Shown here piece after piece: positions 8,077-16,658 of a DNA stretch of 64,000 nt (position 1 is its first letter; every line of letters begins with the position of its first letter). The stretch covers positions 110,505 to 174,504 of the forward strand of contig CAJURT010000001.1 of assembly GCA_910588875.1 (NCBI GenBank), given 5' to 3'. Under the pieces are notes generated by a model. It saw only the letters and a list, made by a program, of their open reading frames with translations. It made no database searches and was not told the DNA's origin. Position numbers and translations under genes: made by a program. The stretch comes from an uncultured Lachnospiraceae bacterium. GTDB taxonomy: Bacteria > Bacillota > Clostridia > Lachnospirales > Lachnospiraceae.

Positions 8077-8111
8077 TTCCGGGGATGCCGCAAGGGACGG
8101 GATCCCCGGAA
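8077..8111 (+). terminator. Intercistronic hairpin after the binding-protein gene
   Basis: Arms TTCCGGGGAT (8077-8086) and ATCCCCGGAA (8102-8111) are exactly complementary with a 15-base loop and no T-run. Such hairpins commonly protect upstream mRNA or partly attenuate, so that the binding protein is made in excess over the permeases. Confidence 0.55.
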
Positions 8112-8140
8112 AATCGGATTACAAAAATGGAGGCATAAAA

Positions 8141-9034
8141 GTGAATTTTAGCATATTCTTTTCAATGCTGGTCAACGGGCTTTCCATGGGGATGATTTAT
8201 GCCATGATTGCCATGGGGCTCATCCTGCTGATCCGGGCAGTGGGAGTCCTGAATTTTGCCCAGGGGGATCTGCTGATGGTGGGGGCGTATATTGCATGTG
8301 TACTGATCATGGACCTGAGCCTGCCATTTTATATAGCGATACCCTTATCGTTGGTTCTCTACGCTTTATTAGGGCTGGTCTTCATGCTGGCCACATACTG
8401 GCCTTTGAGGAAGGCGTCTTACCCGGTGGCGCCGATCATAGCTACCATGGGGGCGTCCCTTGTCCTGTCAGAAGGCACCATGATCCTGTTTGGCTCCTGG
8501 CCCAGGATCATTTCGCCTGTCCTGAAAAATGCCCAGGGGAAGGCGCTGGTTATTAATCTTTTCGGGACAAGGCTGCAGGTGCAGTTTCTGCTGATTATCA
8601 TCGTGGCAATCGTGGCCATGGCCTTGATTTACCTTTTATTTGAGAAATCCTATATCGGCATTATGATGCAGGCGGCGGCCCAGGACAAGCCCACGGCGGA
8701 ACTCATAGGGATCTCCACCCTGATGACGACAGCAGTCACTTACATGCTGGTGGTTGTTTTGGTTTCCATAGGGGGATATATGGTGGCTCCCGTGTATACG
8801 GTTACCACCTCTTTGTCGTCTTTGAACCTGCGGGCATTTGCGGGAACCGTGATCGGCGGGTTTGGGAGCATCAAAGGCGCGATCATCGGATGCCTCCTGG
8901 TGGGGGTGGTGGAATCCTTTGCAACAATCCGGTTCTCTTCTTACAAGGATGCGATTGTTTTTTTGATTTTGATTATCTTCCTGATCTTCCGGCCGCAGGG
9001 ATTGATTATTGACAAAGTCGCTGATAAAGCTTAA
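8141..9034 (+). CDS. Liv-type ABC transporter permease, LivH-like
   Basis: A polytopic membrane protein of 297 residues with about eight hydrophobic segments and the BPD_transp_2 pattern, including GVLNFAQGDLLMVGAY near the N-terminus and AFAGTVIGGFGSIKGAIIG near the C-terminus. It starts at GTG 8141 with TGGAGG about 9 bases upstream. It forms the translocation pore with the following permease. Confidence 0.92.
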   Translation: MNFSIFFSMLVNGLSMGMIYAMIAMGLILLIRAVGVLNFAQGDLLMVGAYIACVLIMDLSLPFYIAIPLSLVLYALLGLVFMLATYWPLRKASYPVAPIIATMGASLVLSEGTMILFGSWPRIISPVLKNAQGKALVINLFGTRLQVQFLLIIIVAIVAMALIYLLFEKSYIGIMMQAAAQDKPTAELIGISTLMTTAVTYMLVVVLVSIGGYMVAPVYTVTTSLSSLNLRAFAGTVIGGFGSIKGAIIGCLLVGVVESFATIRFSSYKDAIVFLILIIFLIFRPQGLIIDKVADKA

Positions 9035-9045
9035 GGGGGGACGAT

Positions 9046-10023
9046 ATGGATAAGCTGAAAAAGGCCCCGAAGGTGTGGGCTGTTGTTGTTTTTTTGATCC
9101 TGTTTTCTGTTGCTGTGACATGGAAAATGAATAATTATACTGTTCTTGTGGTGAACATGGCCCTGATTAACATGATTACGGCCTATGGGCTTTCCATCAT
9201 GCTGGGGATGTGCGGGCAGCTGGTTTTTTCGGGGGTTGCCTTTATGGGGATTGGCGCCTATATCACTGCCAATCTCTGTTCCGGGCGTTTAGGTTTTTAC
9301 CTTCCCGGGTATGCAGCGGTTTTCGTGTCTGTGGCGCTGACCGGGCTGATTGCCTGGGTGGCCGGCGTCTTGTTCCTGAGGCTGAAGAATTCCTTCTGCA
9401 CCTTTGCAACCCTGGGGTTTGTCCAGGTATTATATGTGCTGTTCTTAAATTACGAGCCAGCCTTTGGCGGGCCGAAGGGGATTCCGGAGATCCGGACCCT
9501 TTCCGTGGGCGGGTTTGTTTTCGACAGCTATAAAAAATGGTATTTCTTGCTTCTCGGGGTTGTGCTCCTGATTGCCTTCCTTGTGGAGCGAATCCGCAGG
9601 ACGAACCTGGGAAGATCCCTGGCCTCCATCCGGGACAATGAAATCGCCGCCCAGAGCCTTGGGGTGAATATTTACCGGACAAGGGTAATCGCTTTTGTGA
9701 TTGCGGGGGCATTTGCAGGGCTCTCGGGCTCCCTCCTGGCCCAGCACAACCGTTTTATTTCCGGTGACCAGTTCAGTTTTGCCAAAAGCACCACCATTGT
9801 CATCATGTCCATGCTGGGGGGCATCAACAGCACCCCGGGCATCTTCGTGGGCGCTTTGATCGTAACCTTCCTGCCGGAGGTTTTGAGGGGGCTTGACAAA
9901 TACCTGATGCTTATTTACGGCTTTGCCGTAATCATTATGATGATTTTTATGCCCATGGGAATCGGCGGCGCCGTGGCGGATTTCTTAAAGAACATGAGGA
10001 GGAAACACAAAATAAAATCGTAA
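9046..10023 (+). CDS. Liv-type ABC transporter permease, LivM-like
   Basis: The second permease (325 aa) of the same transporter, with alternating hydrophobic helices and the LivM signatures GLSIMLGMCGQLVFSGVAF and SIRDNEIAAQSLGVNIYRTR. It starts 11 bases after the previous stop with AAGGGGGG as ribosome site, and ends 19 bases before the first ATPase gene. Confidence 0.92.
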   Translation: MDKLKKAPKVWAVVVFLILFSVAVTWKMNNYTVLVVNMALINMITAYGLSIMLGMCGQLVFSGVAFMGIGAYITANLCSGRLGFYLPGYAAVFVSVALTGLIAWVAGVLFLRLKNSFCTFATLGFVQVLYVLFLNYEPAFGGPKGIPEIRTLSVGGFVFDSYKKWYFLLLGVVLLIAFLVERIRRTNLGRSLASIRDNEIAAQSLGVNIYRTRVIAFVIAGAFAGLSGSLLAQHNRFISGDQFSFAKSTTIVIMSMLGGINSTPGIFVGALIVTFLPEVLRGLDKYLMLIYGFAVIIMMIFMPMGIGGAVADFLKNMRRKHKIKS

Positions 10024-10042
10024 AAATTCATTGGAGGACAAT

Positions 10043-10804
10043 ATGGGCGAGGCAATATTAAGGCTGGAAGGGGTTTGCAAAAGCTTTGGGGGCGTTGTGA
10101 CGGCTAAGAATGTGGATTTGAAGGTAATGCCAGGAGAGATCCATGGGCTGATTGGGCCAAACGGCGCCGGGAAGAGCACCATGATGAACCTGATCAGCGG
10201 CATTTATGAAGTGGATGAGGGGAAGATCTATTTTCAGGGAGAGGATATTACGGGAATCCCTTCCCATATGCGGGCGAGGAAGGGGATTGGAAGGACGTTC
10301 CAGACACCCCGTTTTCTGTACCGTTCCAATATCCGGGATAATCTGATGCTGGGGGTGGACCTGCAGGATCAGCTGGGGTATTTCAAAAGCTTTATCGGAA
10401 AAAAGGGCAGCGATTTTTTGAAGGAATTGGACGGACTGATGGAACTGGCAGGCTTTGAGATTGACTGGGACGAGGATATCACGGCGATTCCCTTCGGGCA
10501 GAGGAAGATCCTTGAAATTGTCCGGTCGATGCTGGGACATCCGAAGGTGATGCTTGTGGATGAACCGGCAGCAGGGCTGACCACGCAGGAGATCGGGCAG
10601 GCAAGGGATCTTTTGATGTTTGCGGCAAAAAAGAGGAACATCGGGATCCTGCTGATCGAGCATCAGATGGATCTTGTGATGAGCACCTGTGAGAACATTG
10701 ACGTTCTTGTGTTTGGAGAAATCCTCGCAAGGGGGCTGCCGCAGGAGATTGCGGTAAACCCGATTGTTCTGGAGGCGTATCTGGGGAGGGACTTTGATGA
10801 TTAA
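10043..10804 (+). CDS. Liv-type ABC transporter ATPase, LivG-like
   Basis: A cytoplasmic ABC ATPase (253 aa) with Walker A GPNGAGKST, Walker B VMLVDEPAAGL and the H-loop LLIEHQMD. The signature position reads ITAIPFGQRKI, a variant LivG-type signature. I prefer ATG 10043, which has TTGGAGG about 6 bases upstream; TTG 10031 would place the ribosome site inside the gene. The stop overlaps the next gene. Confidence 0.92.
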   Translation: MGEAILRLEGVCKSFGGVVTAKNVDLKVMPGEIHGLIGPNGAGKSTMMNLISGIYEVDEGKIYFQGEDITGIPSHMRARKGIGRTFQTPRFLYRSNIRDNLMLGVDLQDQLGYFKSFIGKKGSDFLKELDGLMELAGFEIDWDEDITAIPFGQRKILEIVRSMLGHPKVMLVDEPAAGLTTQEIGQARDLLMFAAKKRNIGILLIEHQMDLVMSTCENIDVLVFGEILARGLPQEIAVNPIVLEAYLGRDFDD

Positions 10805-11528
10805 AATTAAAGAACTGCATGCATATTATGATCTGATCGAGGCCCTCAAAGGGATTGACATGGTGATTGAGAAAGGGAAAATCACCTGCCTGATCGGCAG
10901 CAATGGGGCGGGGAAAAGCACATTGATGAATTCCATATCAGGAGTGATTGCCCACAAGGGATCGATTGTGGTGGACGGAGAGACCGAAATTGTAAAGAAA
11001 AACAGCCGCCAGATTGCCCGCATGGGGATTATCCAGGTTCCGGAGGGGCGCCATGTTTTCCCCGGGCTTTCCGTGGAAGAAAACCTCCAAACCGGGACGA
11101 TTGTGTGGCATGGGTATTTTGGGAGGAAGTCCTATGAGGCAGAGTTGGAAATGGTATATGGGCTTTTTCCAAGGCTGAAGGAAAGGCGCCGGCAGCTGGC
11201 ATGGAGCATGAGCGGAGGGGAACAGCAGATGCTGGCAATCGGGAGGGCGCTGATGGCCAGGCCCAAGGTTCTCCTTTTGGATGAGCCGTCCATGGGGCTG
11301 TCGCCTTTGCTGGTCAGTGAAATGTTTGAAAAAATCGTGGAGATCAATAAAAGCGGGATGACAATCCTCCTGAACGAACAGAATGCGAGGCTTGCGATGA
11401 AGATCTCAGATTTTACCTATGTGATCGAGCAAGGGAGGATCAAAATGAGCGGCATTTCCGAAGAAATGCGGAATAATCCCCAGATTGCGGAGGCATATCT
11501 GGGAAAACAGGCAGGGGTACAGGCGTGA
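10797..11528 (+). CDS. Liv-type ABC transporter ATPase, LivF-like
   Basis: Second ABC ATPase (243 aa), starting at ATG 10797 inside the last codons of the preceding ATPase (8-base overlap, translational coupling). Motifs are Walker A GSNGAGKST, signature MSGGEQQML, Walker B VLLLDEPSMGLSPL, and the LivF-typical VPEGRHVFPGLSVEENL. Confidence 0.93.
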   Translation: MIKIKELHAYYDLIEALKGIDMVIEKGKITCLIGSNGAGKSTLMNSISGVIAHKGSIVVDGETEIVKKNSRQIARMGIIQVPEGRHVFPGLSVEENLQTGTIVWHGYFGRKSYEAELEMVYGLFPRLKERRRQLAWSMSGGEQQMLAIGRALMARPKVLLLDEPSMGLSPLLVSEMFEKIVEINKSGMTILLNEQNARLAMKISDFTYVIEQGRIKMSGISEEMRNNPQIAEAYLGKQAGVQA

Positions 11529-11556
11529 GAGAATCAATGGAAGGAGACACAAAGGG

Positions 11557-12567
11557 ATGAAAAAATTAATTAACAAACCAGAGGATTTTGTCAGGGAGAC
11601 CATGGAGGGGATCATTGCTGCCTATGGGGACAAGGTAAGGCTGCTTGACAATGATTACCGTATCCTGCTGAGCAGCTATGGGGCAAGGGAGGGCAAGGTG
11701 GGGATTGTCACGGCAGGCGGTTCCGGGCACCTGCCGGTATTCCTGGGCTATGTGGGCCAGGGGCTTTTGGACGGGTGCACCGTCGGAAATGTATTTGCCT
11801 CCCCGGCAGCATCAAAAATGGCGGATATGATACGTGCCTGTGACAGGGGAAGCGGGGTTTTGGTGCTGTTCGGAAACTACGGCGGGGATAAGATGAATTT
11901 TGAACTTGCCTGTGAGACGGTGGAACTGGAGGATGACATCAAGACGAAAATGGTGTTGGTGAAGGATGACGTTGCCAGTGCCCCTAAGGAGGAAGCCCAA
12001 CGGCGCCGGGGAGTGGCGGGGATGGTCTATGCATTTAAGGTAGCAGGGGCAAAGGCAGAAAATGGAGGAAGCCTGGAAGAGGTGGCGGAGGCGGCACAGC
12101 ATGCCCTGGATAACATCCGGACAATGGGGGCGGCGCTGTCCTCATGTACCGTCCCCCAGGTGGGGGAGCCCACTTTTTCCATTGCTGAGGACGAGATTGA
12201 GATCGGGATGGGGATTCACGGGGAACCGGGGCTGGAAGTGAGGAAAATGATGACGGCTGACGAGGTGGCGGAAACCCTCCTGGGAAAAATCATGGCGGAT
12301 ATGCCTCTTGAGGCGGGGGATGAGGTTTCTGTGATGGTGAACGGCCTGGGGGCAACCCCTTTGGAGGAGCAGCTGATACTCTACCGCCGGGTCCATCAGC
12401 TGCTGAAAGAGCGGGGGATCAGCATATACATGCCCCATATCGGGGAGTATGCCACATCCATGGAAATGGCCGGAGTCTCTCTTACGGTCATGAAACTTGA
12501 CGGGGAACTGAAGGGACTGCTGGGGCAGGTTGCCAAATCCCCGTTTTATACCAATTATAATAAATGA
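11557..12567 (+). CDS. dhaK: DhaK-like dihydroxyacetone kinase substrate-binding subunit
   Basis: 336 residues with the DhaK fold. In this family the substrate carbonyl binds covalently to a histidine, and that motif is intact (GMGIHGEPGL, ~residue 219). The N-terminal motif is GGSGHLPVFLGYVG where characterised enzymes have GSGHEP. The active-site loop reads GNYGGDKMNF, keeping the catalytic Asp but replacing the Lys of the usual KNYTGD. These changes suggest a substrate other than dihydroxyacetone, perhaps a larger ketose such as erythrulose. The start is ATG 11557 with AAGGAG upstream. It is paired with DhaL; no phosphotransferase DhaM partner is present in the window. Confidence 0.85.
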   Translation: MKKLINKPEDFVRETMEGIIAAYGDKVRLLDNDYRILLSSYGAREGKVGIVTAGGSGHLPVFLGYVGQGLLDGCTVGNVFASPAASKMADMIRACDRGSGVLVLFGNYGGDKMNFELACETVELEDDIKTKMVLVKDDVASAPKEEAQRRRGVAGMVYAFKVAGAKAENGGSLEEVAEAAQHALDNIRTMGAALSSCTVPQVGEPTFSIAEDEIEIGMGIHGEPGLEVRKMMTADEVAETLLGKIMADMPLEAGDEVSVMVNGLGATPLEEQLILYRRVHQLLKERGISIYMPHIGEYATSMEMAGVSLTVMKLDGELKGLLGQVAKSPFYTNYNK

Positions 12568-12579
12568 GGTGGATACAGG

Positions 12580-13197
12580 ATGAATGTAAAGGATTTGGCA
12601 AAGGCCGTCAAAAGGATCAGCAGGAAAATGGAGGAAAATAAAGATTACCTGGTAAAGCTGGATCAGCAAAACGGGGACGGGGATCTTGGGATTTCCATGA
12701 ATGAGGGGTTTAAGGCAGTTGAAATGCTGCTGGAACTGACGGAGGAGCAGGATCTGGGGAAGGTTCTTATGAAGTCCGGGAATGCTTTCAACGAAGCAGC
12801 GCCTTCCAGCTTGGGGACGATCCTGTCCTTTGGTTTTATGGGGATGGCAAAAAGCCTGAAGGGCGTGACGGATGGGGATCAGCTGCAGGTGGCAGCGGCT
12901 TTTAAGGCAGGGGTAGAGAAAATTATGGAAAAGGCCGGTTCAAAGCCAGGGGAAAGGACGGTTCTGGACTCCCTGTGCCCGGCAGCGGATGCCTGGGAGA
13001 AGAGCGCTAAGGAAGGCGGCAGTTGGGGAGAGGCATTGGGGTGTGCGGCCAGGGCAGCGGCTGAGGGGGCGGAGGCGACGAAGCAGATGCTGCCAGTCCA
13101 TGGCAGGGCAGCTTATTACGGGGAGAAGAGCCTGGGGCATCCGGATGGCGGGGCTGTTGTGGGGAAGCTGTTGTTTGAGGCGTTGGGGAGGCTGTAG
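12580..13197 (+). CDS. dhaL: DhaL-like dihydroxyacetone kinase nucleotide-binding subunit
   Basis: A 205-residue all-helical DhaL protein that carries the nucleotide used to phosphorylate the DhaK-bound substrate. The three Mg-binding aspartates are present with family spacing in LDQQNGDGDLG; the residue after them is Leu instead of the usual His. SSLGTILSFGFMGMAK and the C-terminal GRAAYYGEKSLGHPDGGA motifs are family features. It starts 12 bases after dhaK and ends the operon. Whether it uses free ATP or a PTS-phosphorylated ADP cannot be decided here. Confidence 0.87.
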   Translation: MNVKDLAKAVKRISRKMEENKDYLVKLDQQNGDGDLGISMNEGFKAVEMLLELTEEQDLGKVLMKSGNAFNEAAPSSLGTILSFGFMGMAKSLKGVTDGDQLQVAAAFKAGVEKIMEKAGSKPGERTVLDSLCPAADAWEKSAKEGGSWGEALGCAARAAAEGAEATKQMLPVHGRAAYYGEKSLGHPDGGAVVGKLLFEALGRL

Positions 13198-13238
13198 GCC
13201 CCCCAATGGGAACGGTATGGGTATCCGGGCGGGGTACG

Positions 13239-13505
13239 CCATGGAAAGGGGGAAGGGCAGAAGGCGCCTTGGCGGGGGCGCAGGGCCTGGCTGGCTTGCG
13301 GTTTCGGGACTTAAGGGGTTCTAAAATCTCCTGATTTTGCTAAATGCGAAACGAAAATGCATAAACTCGCTGCGCTCAGACAGTATGCATTTTCGTTTCA
13401 ACGCAAAACCAGGGGATTTAAGAATCCCTAAAGCCCCTGCAAAGGCAAGCCAGCCAGGCCCTGCGCCCCCGCCAAGGCGCCTTCTGCCCTTCCCCTTTTC
13501 CATGG
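13239..13505. repeat. Nested hairpin element, copy A (variable outer stem plus conserved inner module)
   Basis: Outer arms 13239-13299 and 13445-13505 are complementary over 61 bases with one mismatch. Inside lies a 155-bp module (13295-13449) whose centre is a perfect 15-bp stem (13349-13363 with 13384-13398) and a 20-base loop containing CTCGCTGCGCTCAGACAG. The left flank reads GGTACGCC and the right flank GGCTGGGTGGTGGG. The element begins 42 bases after the dhaL stop and precedes topB. The short frames inside it are by-products of the palindrome. The inner module recurs in copy B; the outer arms do not. Confidence 0.9.
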
Positions 13506-13608
13506 CTGGGTGGTGGGAGTGGATGGGGGTTGAATAATGGGAGGAAAAAGAATATACTAGGGGGGATCAGGTTTGGTGTGAGAATTGGTATGGCGGGAGG
13601 TTTTTTGG

Positions 13609-15825
13609 ATGAAATCGTTGGTCATTGCGGAGAAGCCGTCGGTTGGGCGGGATATTGCCCGGGTGCTGAATTGTTCGAAGGCGGGGAATGGGTGCCTGGA
13701 GGGAGGGCAGTATATTGTGACCTGGGGGCTGGGGCATTTGGTGGAACTGGCGGATCCGGAGGAGTATAATGCTGGTTTTAAGCAGTGGAGGATGGAGGAT
13801 CTGCCTATGCTTCCGGATCCTTTTAAGCTGATGGTGATTCCCCAGACGGCAAAGCAGTATTCGGTGGTGAAGGCGCAGATTCACAGGAAGGATGTGGGTG
13901 AGATTATTATCGCCACGGATGCGGGGCGGGAAGGGGAATTGGTTGCGCGGCTGATACTGAAGAAGGCAGGCAGTAAAAAGCCGGTTCGGCGGCTGTGGAT
14001 TTCCTCGGTGACGGATAAGGCGATCCGGGAGGGGTTTGCCCGGCTGAGGGATGGGCGGGAGTATGATAATCTCTATGATGCTGCAATGTGCCGGGCGGAG
14101 GCGGACTGGCTGGTGGGCATTAATGCCACGAGGGCATTGACCTGTAAGTATAATGCCCAGCTTTCTTGCGGGAGGGTGCAGACGCCCACTCTGGCTATGA
14201 TTGCCAAGCGGGAGGCGGCAATCCGTAGTTTTGTGCCCCAGGCTTATTATGGGCTTCAGGCCAGGTGTATGTCACCGGCGTTGGTGCTGGCCTGGCAGGA
14301 TGGTGAGGGGGGAGGCAGCCGATGTTTTGACCGGAAGAGGATAGAGGGGCTGCAGGCGGCCCTGGAAGGAAGCCCGGCTCGTGTGGAGGAAGTGAGGCGT
14401 ATCCCAAAGCGGGTTTTGGCCCCGCTGCTTTATGACCTGACGGAACTTCAGCGGGAGGCCAGCAGGCGTTTTAATTATTCGGCCAAAGAGACGCTTAACA
14501 TTATGCAAAGGCTTTATGAGAACCATAAGGTGCTTACTTATCCGCGCACGGATTCCCGTTATCTGAGCCAGGATATTGTCCCGACTTTAAAGGAACGGCT
14601 GCGTGCCTGCGGGGTGGGGCCCTACCGGCAAATGGCATCCCGGCTGGCCAGTCGGCCCTTGCCGGCAAAGCTTTTCTTTGTGGATAACAATAAGGTTTCG
14701 GACCATCACGCCATTATTCCTACGGAGCAGTTTGTGCAGCTGGAGCATATGACAGTGGATGAACGCCGGATCTATGACCTGGTGGTGCGGCGTTTCCTGG
14801 CGGTGCTGTTTCCGCCCTATGAGTATGAGCAGACCCGGGTGACGGCATTGATTGGCCAGGAACGGTTCACAGCCCATGGGAATGTGGTGAAAAGCGCCGG
14901 ATGGAGGGAAGCCTATGGGGCGGAACTGGCGGTGGAAGAGGGGGCGGAGGCGGATGAACTGCCGGAGGATAAGGCGCAGCTGCTTCCCTCATTGAAAAAA
15001 GGAGATGTGCTTTCTGGATTGAAGGTTTCCGTCACCCAGGGAAAGACCAAACCGCCGGCGCCTTTTAATGAGGCGACACTTCTCAGCGCTATGGAAAATC
15101 CGGTGGCGTATATGGAGTCCGGGAGCCGGGAGATGGCCAGGACATTGGGGGAGACCGGCGGGCTGGGAACGGTGGCAACCCGTGCGGACATTATTGAGAA
15201 ATTGTTTTCCGGTTTTTTGCTGGAGAAGAGGGGCAAGGACATTTTCCTTACCTCGAAGGCAAAGCAGCTGCTGGAATTGGTGCCGGAGGATTTAAAGAAG
15301 CCGGAATTGACGGCAGACTGGGAGATGAAACTTTCCAGGATCTCCGCGGGGAAGCTGAAGCGGTCCGTTTTTATGGAGGAGATCCGGGAATATTCGATTG
15401 AACTGACCGGGCAGATTAAGGCTGGCCAGGGGAGTTTCCGCCATGATAACCTGACAAACACGAAATGCCCGGTGTGCGGCAAGCGGATGCTGGCAGTTAA
15501 GGGGAAAAATTGTGAGATGCTGGTGTGCCAGGACCGGGAATGCGGACACCGGGAGACGGTTTCCCGCACGTCTAACGCCCGCTGCCCGGTCTGCCATAAA
15601 AAGATGCAGCTGCGGGGCAAGGGGGAGGGCCAGATCTTTGTGTGCGGCTGCGGTTATAAGGAAAAGCTGAAGGCATTCCAGGAACGGCGGAAAAAAGAAG
15701 GCGCTGGCGTATCCAAAAAGGATGTGGCAAGGTATATGAACCAGCAGAAAAAAGAGGCACAGGAGCCGGTGAACAACTCTTTGGCGCAAATGCTGGCGGG
15801 GATTCACCTGGATGGCGGGAAATAG
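13609..15825 (+). CDS. topB: DNA topoisomerase III (type IA)
   Basis: 738 residues. The Toprim domain starts directly at MKSLVIAEKPSVGRDIARVL. The catalytic tyrosine lies in TYPRTDSRYLS (~residue 309), and two C-terminal zinc ribbons are visible (CPVCGKRM...CQDREC and CPVCHKKM...CGC). It relaxes and decatenates DNA by single-strand passage. The start ATG 13609 has GGGAGG about 8 bases upstream. It sits alone between two hairpin elements with the sortase gene downstream. The ribbon-bearing form is typical of the Firmicute TopB subgroup. Confidence 0.93.
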   Translation: MKSLVIAEKPSVGRDIARVLNCSKAGNGCLEGGQYIVTWGLGHLVELADPEEYNAGFKQWRMEDLPMLPDPFKLMVIPQTAKQYSVVKAQIHRKDVGEIIIATDAGREGELVARLILKKAGSKKPVRRLWISSVTDKAIREGFARLRDGREYDNLYDAAMCRAEADWLVGINATRALTCKYNAQLSCGRVQTPTLAMIAKREAAIRSFVPQAYYGLQARCMSPALVLAWQDGEGGGSRCFDRKRIEGLQAALEGSPARVEEVRRIPKRVLAPLLYDLTELQREASRRFNYSAKETLNIMQRLYENHKVLTYPRTDSRYLSQDIVPTLKERLRACGVGPYRQMASRLASRPLPAKLFFVDNNKVSDHHAIIPTEQFVQLEHMTVDERRIYDLVVRRFLAVLFPPYEYEQTRVTALIGQERFTAHGNVVKSAGWREAYGAELAVEEGAEADELPEDKAQLLPSLKKGDVLSGLKVSVTQGKTKPPAPFNEATLLSAMENPVAYMESGSREMARTLGETGGLGTVATRADIIEKLFSGFLLEKRGKDIFLTSKAKQLLELVPEDLKKPELTADWEMKLSRISAGKLKRSVFMEEIREYSIELTGQIKAGQGSFRHDNLTNTKCPVCGKRMLAVKGKNCEMLVCQDRECGHRETVSRTSNARCPVCHKKMQLRGKGEGQIFVCGCGYKEKLKAFQERRKKEGAGVSKKDVARYMNQQKKEAQEPVNNSLAQMLAGIHLDGGK

Positions 15826-15840
15826 GACAGGGAGGAGAGC

Positions 15841-16623
15841 ATGGAAGGGGATTTGAAAACAGGAAAGAGCAAGAGAACCAGGGTGATCCTGGTGATTGTG
15901 TTGTTGGCAGCGCTGGCGGTTGGGCTGGCCGGCCTAAAAACCTGGAGAGAGGGCAGGCAGAAACCGGCAGAGACATCGGAAGCTGAGACGGAGACCACCT
16001 ATATTGAGGAAGAAACCGAACCAGAGACAGAGGCTGAGACCGAGCCGGAGACTGAGGCGCCCTACGTGTCGCCGATTGATTTTGAGGCGCTGTGGGAACA
16101 GAATCCTGATACGGTCGGGTGGATCCGCATACCAGATACTATGATTGACTATCCGATTGTATATGACCCGGAAGACAATGAGCATTATTTGCATACGGAT
16201 TTTAACGGAAACAAGAGCGTCTATGGGACAATCTATCTGGACTGTGACAGTGAGCCGGATTTTTCGGGGCGCAACAATCCGATCTACGGGCATCACATGA
16301 AGGACGGCTCTATGTTTAAAGGGCTTGAATATTTTAAGAAAGAGGATTACTTTAAGGAACATCAGCATTTTGAGATCTATACGCCGGACCGGACGATTCA
16401 CCTGAAAGCGGTGGCATGCTATTACAGCAGTGCGGACGGCATTGTCCGTCAGACTCAATTTCCGTCCCAGGAGGCATTTGACGAGTGGGTGAAGGCACGG
16501 CTGGAGAAGTGCTCCTTTGCGGAAATGCCTGTGGAGCCGGTGGAGTCCATGTTCGTGTTGGTGACCTGCAGCTATGAGATGCCGAACGCACGGACGCTTC
16601 TGTTTGCAGTGGAGGAGGACTGA
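15841..16623 (+). CDS. srtB: Class B sortase
   Basis: A 260-residue membrane-anchored transpeptidase. An N-terminal transmembrane helix (~15-33) is followed by an acidic Glu/Thr repeat stalk, then the sortase barrel with the catalytic His in IYGHHMKDGSMF (~150), the Cys in LVTCSYE (~243) and the Arg in NARTLLF. The long YFKKEDYFKEHQHFEIYT helix region is characteristic of class B. It joins sorting-signal proteins to the cell wall or pilus. No substrate gene is adjacent. It starts 15 bases after topB with GGGAGGAG as ribosome site. Confidence 0.9.
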   Translation: MEGDLKTGKSKRTRVILVIVLLAALAVGLAGLKTWREGRQKPAETSEAETETTYIEEETEPETEAETEPETEAPYVSPIDFEALWEQNPDTVGWIRIPDTMIDYPIVYDPEDNEHYLHTDFNGNKSVYGTIYLDCDSEPDFSGRNNPIYGHHMKDGSMFKGLEYFKKEDYFKEHQHFEIYTPDRTIHLKAVACYYSSADGIVRQTQFPSQEAFDEWVKARLEKCSFAEMPVEPVESMFVLVTCSYEMPNARTLLFAVEED

Positions 16624-16658
16624 GAAAGGGGGTACGCCTGGGGTATGCCGGAGGTACG

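Noticed and set aside
13321..13537. Short open frames inside hairpin copy A, with look-alike basic peptides on both strands
   Set aside because: They mirror each other only because the DNA is palindromic; no ribosome sites and no conserved product.
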